Below are positions 1 through 11,122 of a stretch of 64,000 nt of DNA, piece after piece. A program made the translations under genes and the position numbers. The notes beneath the pieces were generated by a model, which saw only the letters and a program-made list of their open reading frames with translations, did not search any database and was not told where the DNA came from. Positions within the stretch are counted from its first letter, which is position 1. Each line of letters starts with the position of its first letter. Where the stretch lies: NCBI RefSeq assembly GCF_029784155.1, contig NC_073693.1:355016591-355080590 (forward strand), written 5' to 3'. This DNA is from Uranotaenia lowii. Its lineage: Eukaryota; Arthropoda; Insecta; Diptera; Culicidae.

Positions 1-160
1 TTAATGTCGGCAGGATCCGGTACTGGATGTGCGTTGCGTTGAGCAGTTTTTTTGTTCTTTTGTTCGTTCTTTTCCGGGTTTTACGGTTTAATTGGATTAG
101 GTTTGGAATAAATTTAAATTTGTTCCTTTTTAATCCGGTTGTTCCGGTTTGCCACAGAAG

Positions 161-2308
161 GGTAGGGTAAGTGTTCATAATTTGGCATGTGTACCTAATG
201 TTAACATACCATTCGATTTTTACTGTTTTTGACCTTATTTTTCACTTTATCACAATCATAAAAAAATGATAATTTAACGAATCATGTGAACTTTCATTTT
301 ACAAACAAATTAGTATTCCTACTCACAGGATTTTTCATAAAATCCGGATTGTTTCAAAGTATGTCCAAATTGAATGGAATTGTTAGCAAATTTCTTAAAA
401 AATACATCTTTAGAAATGGAAGATCAAAGCTTAATTTGTCATCCGATTTTTTCGAAATTTTTCGTCGGGTTGTTTTTTATCATGATTTAAGTAATAAGTA
501 TGTAAAAACCATGTTTTTTTAGTGTAAAAACTAAAAAAAGCTTATGTCCACAATTAGGAACACTATTTTGAATGTATTCCTAATTGTGGACATAGTCAAA
601 GTTTCCCAAACTATATCAAAATCATAGAATGCATTTGAAATAAATTTGGTTGGTTGAATCGTGTTTTAACTTAATTTTCAACGATCTGTTAAAATAAACT
701 GTTTTGAGTTTATAAAACATGATATTTTTTTTACTTCAGTGTATCTCAAAGCTAAAAATGTTGAAAAAATATTTTCGCCATGTTGTTAAGAATGCACGCT
801 ACGCGACAGCAAAGGAAATTATCCAGTTACAGAGAGCTTCTCAACGAGAACAAGTCGAAAGGAAAAATTAAAAAAAAAATCTAAATAAAATGCGTTATAT
901 ACCGCCACCTGGGGCATCATGCAACGCTTTACCATTTCAATGGCCTTTAAAAACCTAATGTCCACAGATAATTATTCCGCTTGTATATCAAAAGTTTTAA
1001 GGTTAATGGAACATCAAATAAACGTAGTCAGAAAAGTAATTGGTTTCACCAATTATTTTTAAATTTACACAACATGCGATTTTCACCCTACTAAAAAAAG
1101 GGATAAGTAGCAAAAACCTTTGTTTTTAATCAAAAATCAAATGAAAAAGTGTAAAAAATTATAGTTTTCGATATATTTGTGATTTGGTTACGCATAACGC
1201 ACGATCTGCAGTTATTTTCGTTTTTATTCGAATTAAATTTGATGTTTTTTCGATCAAAGATTTTTAAAAAAAGAAAGCATAAGGGTGCTGTATACATTTA
1301 GGGATAAGAAATACTACAACCAAATTTAAAACGATATTCCAGCATATGGAAACAAAATGTAAACTGTAAATCATTCATTTGCATGTCGATGCATTTTAGC
1401 CCAGACTGCTGTTGGAATTTTAAAAATATTTATTTAAAAAAAATCAAATGATTGTCCGAAAATTATTTATACACCAACAGTGTTGATATAGGATAATAAA
1501 ATCAATATAAAGTTTGTAGGCCAAACCGTCATACTCTGTTAAGTTTTTTACGACATCAAAAAATATAAAAAAAAACAATTTTTCAAATATCTATGAGAAT
1601 CAAAAACTTCAAAAAACTATCTCACGACGTGAGAAACTATGGCATCATCGTTTAGTTATCATTAATGTTAATTGCATTACATTAGTTTGAAATAAAATTT
1701 AAATAAGTATTGTGATACACAAATGTTGCATCTAACCACGCTGTTGCATGATGCTCTGTTTGACTGTTTCTTATTTGTATCCATTGCAATGAATTTTCTA
1801 CTTTTTGAAATATAATTAATGTACCCATTGCAAAAGGTTAAGTTATAATTTTATAAACTACTTAGGAGAAACTAGGAATATTGTGTGGAATTTAAATAGT
1901 CCTTAGTTCTCTATTCATATTCCAAAAACGCTGTAAAATTTATAAAAAGGTAAGTTTTGAGATTGTTTTCATTAAAAGAATTAAAAAACAGACCCATAGG
2001 AAAAATCAGGAACAAATATTGGGTACGCGAATACATTTTTCCTCATATGTTAACATTAGGAACACCTATATGTTAACATTAGGAACAATTATTGCCGAAT
2101 TAGGAACATCGACATACTTTATAAAACATGATATTTTTCGTAAACTAAAGCTTGAAATGATTATTTTGAATCATAATAGAGTTCAGAAAAAAAATTGGAA
2201 CTTAGATACCAAAAAATTCTATATCTATGAATTAATGATTCGGCCTACTAATATCAAAGCTAAAAACCTCTGACAAAATATAGCGAAATTAGGCTCACTT
2301 ACCCTACC
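161..2308. mobile_element. Candidate 2.15 kb element with imperfect terminal inverted repeats
   Basis: The left end (161-183) and the reverse complement of the right end (2286-2308) share the 13-mer GGTAGGGTAAGTG and 20 of 23 bases overall. A second, inner inverted pair supports this: CCTAATGTTAACATA at 194-208 returns inverted at 2046-2060 and again at 2069-2083. The interior is AT-rich and has no coding region I recognise, so a non-autonomous DNA transposon is the best reading. I found no clear target duplication, so the exact ends and superfamily stay open. The short plus-strand frames at 286 and 2019 show no family resemblance and are probably chance. Confidence 0.45.
543..594. repeat. 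Near-perfect short hairpin
   Basis: Arms 543-563 and 574-594 pair at 20 of 21 positions around a 10-base loop (564-573). The arm contains TCCACAATTAGGAA. It lies inside the candidate element at 161-2308 and may be the remnant of a smaller foldback element inserted there. A related phrase, CTAATGTCCACA, occurs near 955. Confidence 0.75.
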
Positions 2309-2336
2309 ATTTTTGTCGGGTTGAGCAATAATTTGA

Positions 2337-2836
2337 NNNNNNNNNNNNNNNNNNNNNNNNNNNNNNNNNNNNNNNNNNNNNNNNNNNNNNNNNNNNNNNN
2401 NNNNNNNNNNNNNNNNNNNNNNNNNNNNNNNNNNNNNNNNNNNNNNNNNNNNNNNNNNNNNNNNNNNNNNNNNNNNNNNNNNNNNNNNNNNNNNNNNNNN
2501 NNNNNNNNNNNNNNNNNNNNNNNNNNNNNNNNNNNNNNNNNNNNNNNNNNNNNNNNNNNNNNNNNNNNNNNNNNNNNNNNNNNNNNNNNNNNNNNNNNNN
2601 NNNNNNNNNNNNNNNNNNNNNNNNNNNNNNNNNNNNNNNNNNNNNNNNNNNNNNNNNNNNNNNNNNNNNNNNNNNNNNNNNNNNNNNNNNNNNNNNNNNN
2701 NNNNNNNNNNNNNNNNNNNNNNNNNNNNNNNNNNNNNNNNNNNNNNNNNNNNNNNNNNNNNNNNNNNNNNNNNNNNNNNNNNNNNNNNNNNNNNNNNNNN
2801 NNNNNNNNNNNNNNNNNNNNNNNNNNNNNNNNNNNN
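2337..2836. other. Assembly gap of 500 N
   Basis: Exactly 500 undetermined bases, which is typical of a placeholder of unknown size. The right edge touches the start of the 1,268-bp repeat, so the true left limit of that repeat copy is hidden. Reading frames running across the gap are meaningless. Confidence 0.99.
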
Positions 2837-4104
2837 GGAACTAGAATAAGAGTACAAGGTGCCGGAAAACGTTCGAGGTGAAATTATCAGGGGTGTTAAA
2901 AGTATTATGGTTTTGGAATATCATCCGCAAGGCAAAATATCTGACAAATCCCCGAATATTTGTGTTTTACCTGTGAAAATAGTGAAAGTGAAAATAGTGT
3001 TGGGGAAGTTGGGAAATGTTGGAAATACTTCTATCCGGGTTTCTTGTGTCCCCATTACTGTCTCATCCGTTCTCCCAATCTGCTTGCAGAACGGAACAAA
3101 AATCAAATGTTTGCCCCAGCGCTCAACCATACAGGAAATAAAGCTAAGTGATATGTTTTTCCATTAATTATCATATTCAAATTTTTTCAAACTATTACTA
3201 TAACTATAAACTATAACTAAGTATTTCAATGAAATCAGGAAATACGTTTGAATCCGTTTGCTGAACAAAACATTTGAAGAAAAATTGAAAAAAATACTAC
3301 AGAATCTGCTCTTGCGCTATGTTAGTATTCTCATTCATTTTTTGCAATCAGGCGTGGAGAAGTCAAGGCTTGCTGAACAATAATTTTTTATGATGAAAGG
3401 GAAGGATATAAAGTTTTAGAAATTAAATGTTTGCCTAATAATTTATTCAATTTTTTTGGTAAGACAATTGAATCCGATAATTTGTTTCATCTTAGTTAGT
3501 TTAATTGATGTCAAAACTAGTTTCTAAGGAGTAAAAAGTAAATTTATTCAACAAAAGGTATGTGTACGAGAATGATGTTTTTTAATTCATAAAATCTTTT
3601 GAAAAGATAACTTTTTTTTCAAAGGATTTTATGGAGATTTTAATAACATTTTTTTTTCTGTTTTATCAATGTTTCTTTTCAAGAGCGAGTAAAGGCGCTA
3701 TATCCAAGGTCAATGACCAGAGATAAGGTACAAAGAAATTCAAAATTTTACATCATAACTTTAATAAGTTTAAGCTTTTGAAACAAACAGATAAAAATCA
3801 AATTCCGCCAAAAATTTTGAATTTCTGTGTGAAATAACCTTATTTCCATCCATTTGAGGACCAATAACCAAGGACCGGAATCCAGGAGCTAACTTCTTTT
3901 AGCAAATAAGCTCCCAACGTAAAATAAAATATCTAATCATGGAAACGTATGGTACTGTTGTCCACGTTTCTTCCTCCCTGTGATCCAGTTGTCTCTGCGT
4001 CTAATACTGCACAGTGGGCCCGGCCGAGTAAAGATGGGCAGTAAATGTACTTTTACTACTCACCGGGATGCTGACAAGATCTGGCTGTGTATGTATCATA
4101 AGCA
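2837..4104 (+). repeat. Long direct repeat, copy 1 (1,268 bp)
   Basis: This segment matches 24214-25481 at a constant offset of 21,377 with no indel. I saw only two substitutions (A/T at 3015 and C/G near 3849), so identity is about 99.8%. It starts at the gap and ends at ATCATAAGCA, where the two loci part: here a short run of CATAAG units leads into the 9-bp satellite, while at the other locus a polypurine run and LTR-like sequence follow. No protein domain is recognisable. The short frames at 2859 and 2921 occur in both copies and carry no family signal. It could be the 3' internal part of an LTR retrotransposon, a segmental duplication or an assembly duplicate. Confidence 0.9.
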
Positions 4105-4116
4105 TAAGCATAAGCA

Positions 4117-7100
4117 TTTTGTCAATTTTGTCAATTTTGTCAAATTTGTCAATTTTGTCAATTTTGTCAATTTTTTCAATTTTGTCAATTTTGTCAATTT
4201 TGACAATTTTGTCAATTTTGTCAATTTTGTCAATTTTGTCAATTTTGTCAATTTTGTCAATTTTGTCAATTTTGTCAATTTTGTCAATTTTGTCAATTTT
4301 GTCAATTTTGTCAATTTTGTCAATTTTGTCAATTTTGTCAATTTTGTCAATTTTGTCAATTTTGTCAATTTTGTCAATTTTGTCAATTTTGTCAATTTTG
4401 TCAATTTTGTCAATTTTGTCAATTTTGTCAATTTTGTCAATTTTGTCAATTTTGTCAATTTTGTCAATTTTGTCAATTTTGTCAATTTTGTCAATTTTGT
4501 CAATTTTGTCAATTTTGTCAATTTTGTCAATTTTTTCAATTTTGTCAATTTTGTCAATTTTGTCAATTTTGTCAATTTTGTCAATTTTGTCAATTTTGTC
4601 AATTTTGTCAATTTTGTCAATTTTGTCAATTTTGTCAATTTTGTCAATTTTGTCAATTTTGTCAATTTTGTCAATTTTGTCAATTTTGTCAATTTTGTCA
4701 ATTTTGTCAATTTTGTCAATTTTGTCAATTTTGTCAATTTTGTCAATTTTGTCAATTTTGTCAATTTTGTCAATTTTGTCAATTTTGTCAATTTTGTCAA
4801 TTTTGTCAATATTCTCAATTTTGTCAATTTTGTCAATTTTTTCAATTTTGTCAATTTTGTCAATTTTGTCAATTTTGTCAATTTTGTCAATTTTGTCAAT
4901 TTTGTCAATTTTGTCAATTTTGTCAATTTTATCAATTTTATCAATTTTGTCAATTTTATCAATTTTGTCAATTTTGTCAATTTTGTCAATTTTGTCAATT
5001 TTGTCAATTTTGTCAATTTTGTCAATTTTGTCAATTTTGTCAATTTTGTCAATTTTGTCAATTTTGTCAATTTTGTCAATTTTGTCAATTTTGTCAATTT
5101 TGACAATTTTGACAATTTTGACAATTTTGACAATTTTGACAATTTTGACAATTTTGTCAATTTTGACAATTTTGACAATTTTGACAATTTTGTCAATTTT
5201 GTCAATTTTGTCAATTTTGTTAATTTTGTCAATTTTGTCAATTTTGTCAATTTTGTCAATTTTGTCAATTTTGTAAATTTTGTAAATTTTGTCAATTTTG
5301 TAAATTTTGTCAATTTTGTCAATTTTGTCAATTTTGTCAATTTTGTCAATTTTGTCAATTTTGTCAATTTTGTCAATTTTGTCAATTTTGTCAATTTTGT
5401 CAATTTTGTCAATTTTGTCAATTTTGTCAATTTTGTCAATTTTGTCAATTTTGTCAATTTTGTCAATTTTGTTAATTTGTCAATTTTGTCAATTTTGTCA
5501 ATTTTGTCAATTTTGTCAATTTTGTCAATTTTGTCAATTTTGTCAATTTTGTCAATTTTGTCAATTTTGTCAATTTTGTCAATTTTGTCAATTTTGTCAA
5601 TTTTGTCAATTTTGTCAATTTTGTCAATTTTGTCAATTTTGTCAATTTTGTCAATTTTGTCAATTTTGTCAATTTTGTCAATTTTGTCAATTTTGTCAAT
5701 TTTGTCAATTTTGTCAATTTTGTCAATTTTGTCAATTTTGTCAATTTTGTCAATTTTGTCCATTTGGTCAATTTTGTCAATTTGGTCAATTTTGTCAATT
5801 TTGTCAATTTTGTCAATTTTGTCAATTTTGTCAATTTTGTCAATTTTGTCAATTTTGTCAATTTTGTCAATTTTGTCAATTTTGTCAATTTTGTCAATTT
5901 TGTCAATTTTGTCAATTTTGTCAATTTTGTCAATTTTGTCAATTTTGTCAATTTTGTCAATTTTGTCAATTTTGTCAATTTTGTCAATTTTGTCAATTTT
6001 GTCAATTTTGTCAATTTTGTCAATTTTGTCAATTTTGTCAATTTTGTCAATTTTGTCAATTTTGTCAATTTTGTCAATTTTGTCAATTTTGTCAATTTTG
6101 TCAATTTTGTCAATTTTGTCAATTTTGTCAATTTTGTCAATTTTGTCAATTTTGTCAATTTTGTCAATTTTGTCAATTTTGTCAATTTTGTCAATTTTGT
6201 CAATTTTGTCAATTTTGTCAATTTTGTCAATTTTGTCAATTTTGTCAATTTTGTCAATTTTGTCAATTTTGTCAATTTTGTCAATTTTGTCATTTTTGTC
6301 AATTTTGTCAATTTTGTCAATTTTGTCAATTTTGTCAATTTTGTCAATTTTGTCAATTTTGTCAATTTTGTCAATTTTGTCAATTTTGTCAATTTTGTCA
6401 ATTTTGTCAATTTTGTCAATTTTGTCAATTTTGTCAATTTTGTCAATTTTGTCAATTTTGTCAATTTTGTCAATTTTGTCAATTTTGTCAATTTTGTCAA
6501 TTTTGTCAATTTTGTCAATTTTGTCAATTTTGTCAATTTTGTCAATTTTGTCAATTTTGTCAAGCCTGTCAATTATGTCCATTTTGTCAATTTCGTCAAT
6601 TTTGTCAATTTTGTCAATTTTGTAAATATTGTAAATTTTATCAATTTTATCAATTTTGTCAATTTTGTCAATTTTGTCAATTTTGTCAATTTTGTCAATT
6701 TTGTCAATTTTGTCAATTTTGTCAATTTTGTCAATTTTGTCAATTTTGTCAATTTTGTCAATTTTGTCAATTTTGTCAATTTTGTCAATTTTGACAATTT
6801 TGACAATTTTGACAATTTTGACAATTTTGACAATTTTGGCAATTTTGACAATTTTGACAATTTTGTCAATTTTGACAATTTTGACAATTTTGACAATTTT
6901 GACAATTTTGACAATTTTGACAATTTTGACAATTTTGACAATTTGACAATTTTTACAATTTTTACAATTTTGACAATTTTGTCAATTTTGACAATTTTGT
7001 CAATTTTGTCAATTTTGTCAATTTTGTCAATTTTGTCAATTTTGTCAATTTTGTCAATTTTGTCAATTTTGTCAATTTTGTCAATTTTGTCAATTTTGTC

Positions 7101-8487
7101 AATTTTGTCAATTTTGTCAATTTTGTCAATTTTGTCAATTTTGTCAATTTTGTCAATTTTGTCAATTTTGTCAATTTTGTCAATTTTGTCAATTTTGTCA
7201 ATTTTGTCAATTTTGTCAATTTTGTCAATTTTGTCAATTTTGTCAATTTTTTCAATTTTTTCAATTTTGTCAATTTTATCAATTTTGTCAATTTGGTCAA
7301 TTTTGTCAATTTTGTCAATTTTGTCAATTTTGTCAATTTTGTCAATTTTATCAATTTTTACAATTTTTACAATTTTTACAATTTTGACAATTTGACCATT
7401 TGGACAATGTTGACAATTTTGACAATTTTCACAATTTTGACAATTTTGACAATTTTGACAATTTTGACAATTTTGACAATTTTGACAATTTTTACAATTT
7501 TGACAATTTTGACAATTTTGACGATTTTGACAATTTTGACAATTTTGACAATTTTGACAATTTTGACAATTTTGACAATTTTGACAATTTTGACAATTTT
7601 GACAATTTTGACAATTTTGACAATTTTGACAATTTTGACAATTTTGTCAATTTTGTCAATTTTGTCAATTTTGACAATTTTGACAATTTTTACAGTTTTG
7701 ACAATTTTGACAATTTTGGCAATTTTGACAATTTTGTCAATTTTGTCAATTTTGACAATTTTGACAATTTTGTCAATTTTGACAATTTTGACAATTTTGA
7801 CAATTTTGGCAATTTTGACAATTTTGACAATTTGACAATTTTGTCAATTTTTACAATTTTGTCAATTTTGACAATTTTGACAATTTTGACAATTTTGACA
7901 ATTTTGACAATTTTGACAATTTTGACAATTTTGACAATTTTGACAATTTTGACAATTTTGACAATTTTGACAATTTTGACAATTTTGACAATTTTGACAA
8001 TTTTGACAATTTTGACAATTTTGACAATTTTGACAATTTTGACAATTTTGACAATTTTGACAATTTTGACAATTTTGACAGTTTTTACAATTTTTACAAT
8101 TTTTACAATTTTGACAATTTTGACAATTTTGACAATTTTTACAATTTTGACAATTTTGACAATTTTGACAATTTTGACAATTTTGACAATTTTGACAATT
8201 TTGACAATTTTGACAATTTTGACAATTTTGACAATTTTGACAATTTTGACAATTTTGACAATTTTGACAATTTTGACAATTTTGACAATTTTGACAATTT
8301 TGACAATTTTGACAATTTTGACAATTTTGACAATTTTGACAATTTTGACAATTTTGACAATTTTGACAATTTTGACAATTTTGACAATTTTGACAATTTT
8401 GACAATTTTGACAATTTTGACAATTTTGACAATTTTGACAATTTTGACAATTTTGACAATTTTGACAATTTTGACAATTTTGACAAT
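4117..8487 (+). repeat. 9-bp satellite array, left block (TTTTGTCAA / TTTTGACAA)
   Basis: About 480 tandem copies of a 9-bp unit. The first part (to about 6787) is nearly pure TTTTGTCAA with a block of TTTTGACAA at 5097-5190. From 6788 the TTTTGACAA form takes over, returns to TTTTGTCAA at about 6976-7350, and dominates again to 8487. Rare units show TTTTTACAA, TTTTATCAA or single-base indels (for example near 5473). A (CATAAG)n run at 4097-4116 precedes it. Because nine is three codons, most frames stay open, giving artefactual repeats of Val-Asn-Phe, Ser-Ile-Leu, Cys-Gln-Phe, Asp-Lys-Ile and Thr-Lys-Leu. It is not a gene. Confidence 0.98.
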
Positions 8488-8700
8488 TGTCGGTTGAATG
8501 TTGAAAATCGAAAGTTGGTATTCGAAAATCCGTAGACGAAATTCAAAAGTTGAAAGTTGAACTGTAAATGCTGGCTTTCGGGAAGTCAACACTTGCTATC
8601 TTGGTTTCGATTATTATTTTTGAGAATAGTTTTATTCTTATGTATCCAAATATTCATAATACAATAATACCTTCTTTTAGTTTTACATATTCGCTCTTCT
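8488..8700. other. Satellite edge and AT-rich spacer
   Basis: The array ends abruptly at 8487. The next 100 bases are a decayed AAAGTTGAAAGTT-like run, similar in texture to 17400-17830 and 18060-18110. No gene is visible. Confidence 0.6.
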
Positions 8701-8709
8701 GTTGAGATG

Positions 8710-8750
8710 AACCTCTTACCTGAAAAAAGAAGACAAAAAATAAAACAAAT
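8710..8750 (-). promoter_or_regulatory. Candidate recursive splice site (zero-length exon), minus strand
   Basis: Read on the minus strand, a T-rich pyrimidine tract (TTGTCTTCTTTTTTCAG) ends in CAG and is followed at once by GTAAGAGG. The AG/GT junction lies between 8720 and 8719. A 3' splice site placed directly against a 5' splice site is the known form of ratcheting points in long Drosophila introns. No exon is needed. Its use in a real transcript is inference. Confidence 0.45.
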
Positions 8751-9056
8751 AAGTGCCGGTTTCATTAAACAATCACCAATAAAAGGCGTTCAAAATACAA
8801 TTGTTATTATATGTTTTTAAAACTCAAGAAATAAATACATACAACTTAATCTTATGGAAGGACATACAGTTGGTGCAGTTATTATTCGTTCTAAGAACTT
8901 ATAATTTGTTTAAAGCATTTCTGATAAAATCTCACTGGTTATTTGAGGGTTTGTAGGCAATCTTATCAATAATTTGAATGAAATAAAATCTAACAATTGC
9001 TTTTGCCATGATATTGAATCACTTTTTTCGGCGATGACCTACTTAAGTCGTACTGT
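8751..9056. other. AT-rich non-coding stretch
   Basis: Nothing gene-like or clearly repeated is visible here. Confidence 0.6.
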
Positions 9057-10060
9057 TTAGTCAGGTCGGGACACTGGCACACACAATCGTGAAAAATCCA
9101 GCATTAAAACAACGAAAAAGAAACCGAAAACCGACGACGAAGGCGACAATGGTACGGCAACATTGGTGGAGACAATCGAAAAATTTAAATTTCGACTCCA
9201 ACCAAGTAGGCGCCGTCGTCTTCGGTCGCCTGTTGTCGTGTATCCTGTAGCAAGCAGGCCGTTTTTCCTGGTCCTCTGAACCCAACGCCTGCTTCCTTCT
9301 TCAACCATTTCGTTGCCGCCAACCCGAAAGCAAATGTAAACAATAATCACTGCCGGCTGTGTGTACATTAGTCAGTTACCCGCTCCGGAATAATCGAAAA
9401 ATGTGTACCTATTCTAAACGAGGAATACACCATCCAGGGAGCTAGACACACTATTCTGTTTGTGTCGTCTTCTACTGGGCGCTGTGTGTGGCAAAGGCAA
9501 GAAACTACTAAGTAGGTACTATTCTAGGGGTAAGTGATCCCAATTTTAGCTCGTTTTTACCTTGCTTTCTCAAAACTAGATCACGGAGTCATTTTGAAAG
9601 TGTTTGAAATTTTCTGTGAAACGTCGATTTACAATCTTTGAAACATAAAATGATTGAAAAAGTCGATATGCAACTTAAAACAGTGCCTTTCTTAGCCTAT
9701 TCACAATTTAGGGCACGGTTTCCTGTCTGTGATTACGTCATTAAACGTAACACCAGGAATGCTATAAGTCAAAGTCGCTCGCCCGAAACAAAATCTACTG
9801 CTGCTGGAGCTGCTGCTGTTCCTCCACTATCATCCAAAGCAAGACGACACTAAGAATTCACAGATTGCTGGCTCCAAACCCGATAGGCGGTCTCCAACCA
9901 CTTTATCAACATTATGGGACCGCCACGGTTTATGTACTGCATGTGAGCCAATGTGTGCGGAATTACCTCAAGCAATTGTAAACAACAAATGAACGCATTT
10001 GCAAATCACAAACAAACGATGACAACACACACGGTTTCTTTTTTTTTCACTGCACCGCAA
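9057..10060. other. GC-richer island, possible regulatory or UTR sequence
   Basis: Base composition rises well above the surroundings, with CG-containing words and simple CTGCTG-type runs near 9790-9830. The frames at 9057-9368 (minus) and 9638-9853 (plus) have no domain I recognise. Such islands in AT-rich insect introns often are enhancers, promoters or untranslated exons. I cannot tell which applies here. Confidence 0.35.
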
Positions 10061-10751
10061 GCTTACTGGAGGCACTCTCGCTTGGGTAGGACTAGGACAC
10101 TATCATAGCCTACTGAAGATTTTTTTTCTCTTTTAGAAAAAAAAACGCTCACAGTAAATCAGGGCTGCTGATTTTGGCCTTTTTGTCTAGAATTAAACCA
10201 ACCAACTCCTACTTCTGGCTAAAGCCCATTTTGAAAAATTACTGTTCAAAACTACAGTTTTAAAAAATTGGCTAAAACAGAAAATCAAAAATATCCAAAC
10301 TTGAGAACTCGAACTCGCCAAACCCAAGTTCATTATTGACAACTCATGCTTGTGAAAAAGTTACAGCTTGTTAATACGCTGCCAATTCCAAAAACTCCTC
10401 GGCGGTCGAGCAGTTAGAATCCTGAGATGGCAATCACAGTGCAGTGCAGTGCAGAAACTGCAGTGATTTTTTTCTTTTTACAATTTATGTATTGCACTAT
10501 CAGATTTGAGGGTCGAAAATGAGCTCAACTTTGGCCTAAACCTTCAATAGTGAAACCTGTAGCGAGGGAATTTCATTGGGATTGGTGGGAGAAGTTCTCA
10601 AGTCAAGGTCAAGTAGTTCTCATACTCAAGACTAAAAACCAAAAGGATTGAAGTAACATAGACATTGTCCCAATACTTTAACCCACTAGATGCAAATTTT
10701 AATAACAACTCGTAGAGTTCTTTATCCGTACTGGTAAACCGATAATATCTA
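10061..10751. other. Non-coding stretch
   Basis: AT-rich sequence with a small GCAGTGCAGT run at 10437-10461. The minus-strand frame at 10598-10984 is a shadow of the decayed reverse transcriptase on the plus strand. No other gene is visible. Confidence 0.55.
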
Positions 10752-11122
10752 GAGTACCAACATGGTTTCGTGACGGAAAGATCGACCTTCTCAAACTTCG
10801 CTATTCGAATACACTGAATACAGCTATAAACAAACAGCAAAGGCAACAAGTTGATGCCGTTTACGTGGACTTCTCCAAAGCATTTGATAAGGTGCCGCAC
10901 GCTCTTGCAATGTGGAAAATCGAACGCTATGGATTCCCGCCATGAACTACAACGTTGTTGCTCTCTTAGTCGACGAGACGCCAAGCATTTGTAATCTTAG
11001 GAGGAATGAGATCCCAGCAGAATGACCTTCCTTCCGAAGTCCCCCAGGGACGTCACTTAGGCCCGTTCATCTTCATACCGTTCGAAAATGACCTAGCTTT
11101 AATTCTGTGTTCTGAAAACTAC
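10752..11122 (+). pseudogene. Jockey-type non-LTR reverse transcriptase fragment, decayed
   Basis: Three pieces of a reverse transcriptase can be read on the plus strand across frameshifts. They are EYQHGFVTERST (10752 on), then VDAVYVDFSKAFDKVPHAL with the motif A aspartate (about 10847-10905) and YGFPP just after, then VPQGRHLGPFIFIPFENDL (about 11037-11095), the equivalent of the usual VPQGSHLGPLLF motif. The catalytic YADD segment is absent. These motifs and their order are those of Jockey-superfamily elements. At least two frameshifts and the lack of both ends make it a dead fragment. Confidence 0.8.

Noticed and set aside
1930..1970. Another CAG/GTAAG-type junction (AAAAAGGTAAG)
   Set aside because: No pyrimidine tract and no CAG before the GT.
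2225..2881. Frames crossing the assembly gap
   Set aside because: They consist mostly of undetermined bases.
3980..6625. An 881-residue open frame and similar frames on both strands in the left satellite
   Set aside because: The 9-bp period equals three codons, so five of six frames stay open by construction; the products are three-residue repeats with no start context or domain.
4117..8487. CRISPR-like regular repeat
   Set aside because: There are no spacers; it is a plain tandem repeat in a eukaryotic genome.
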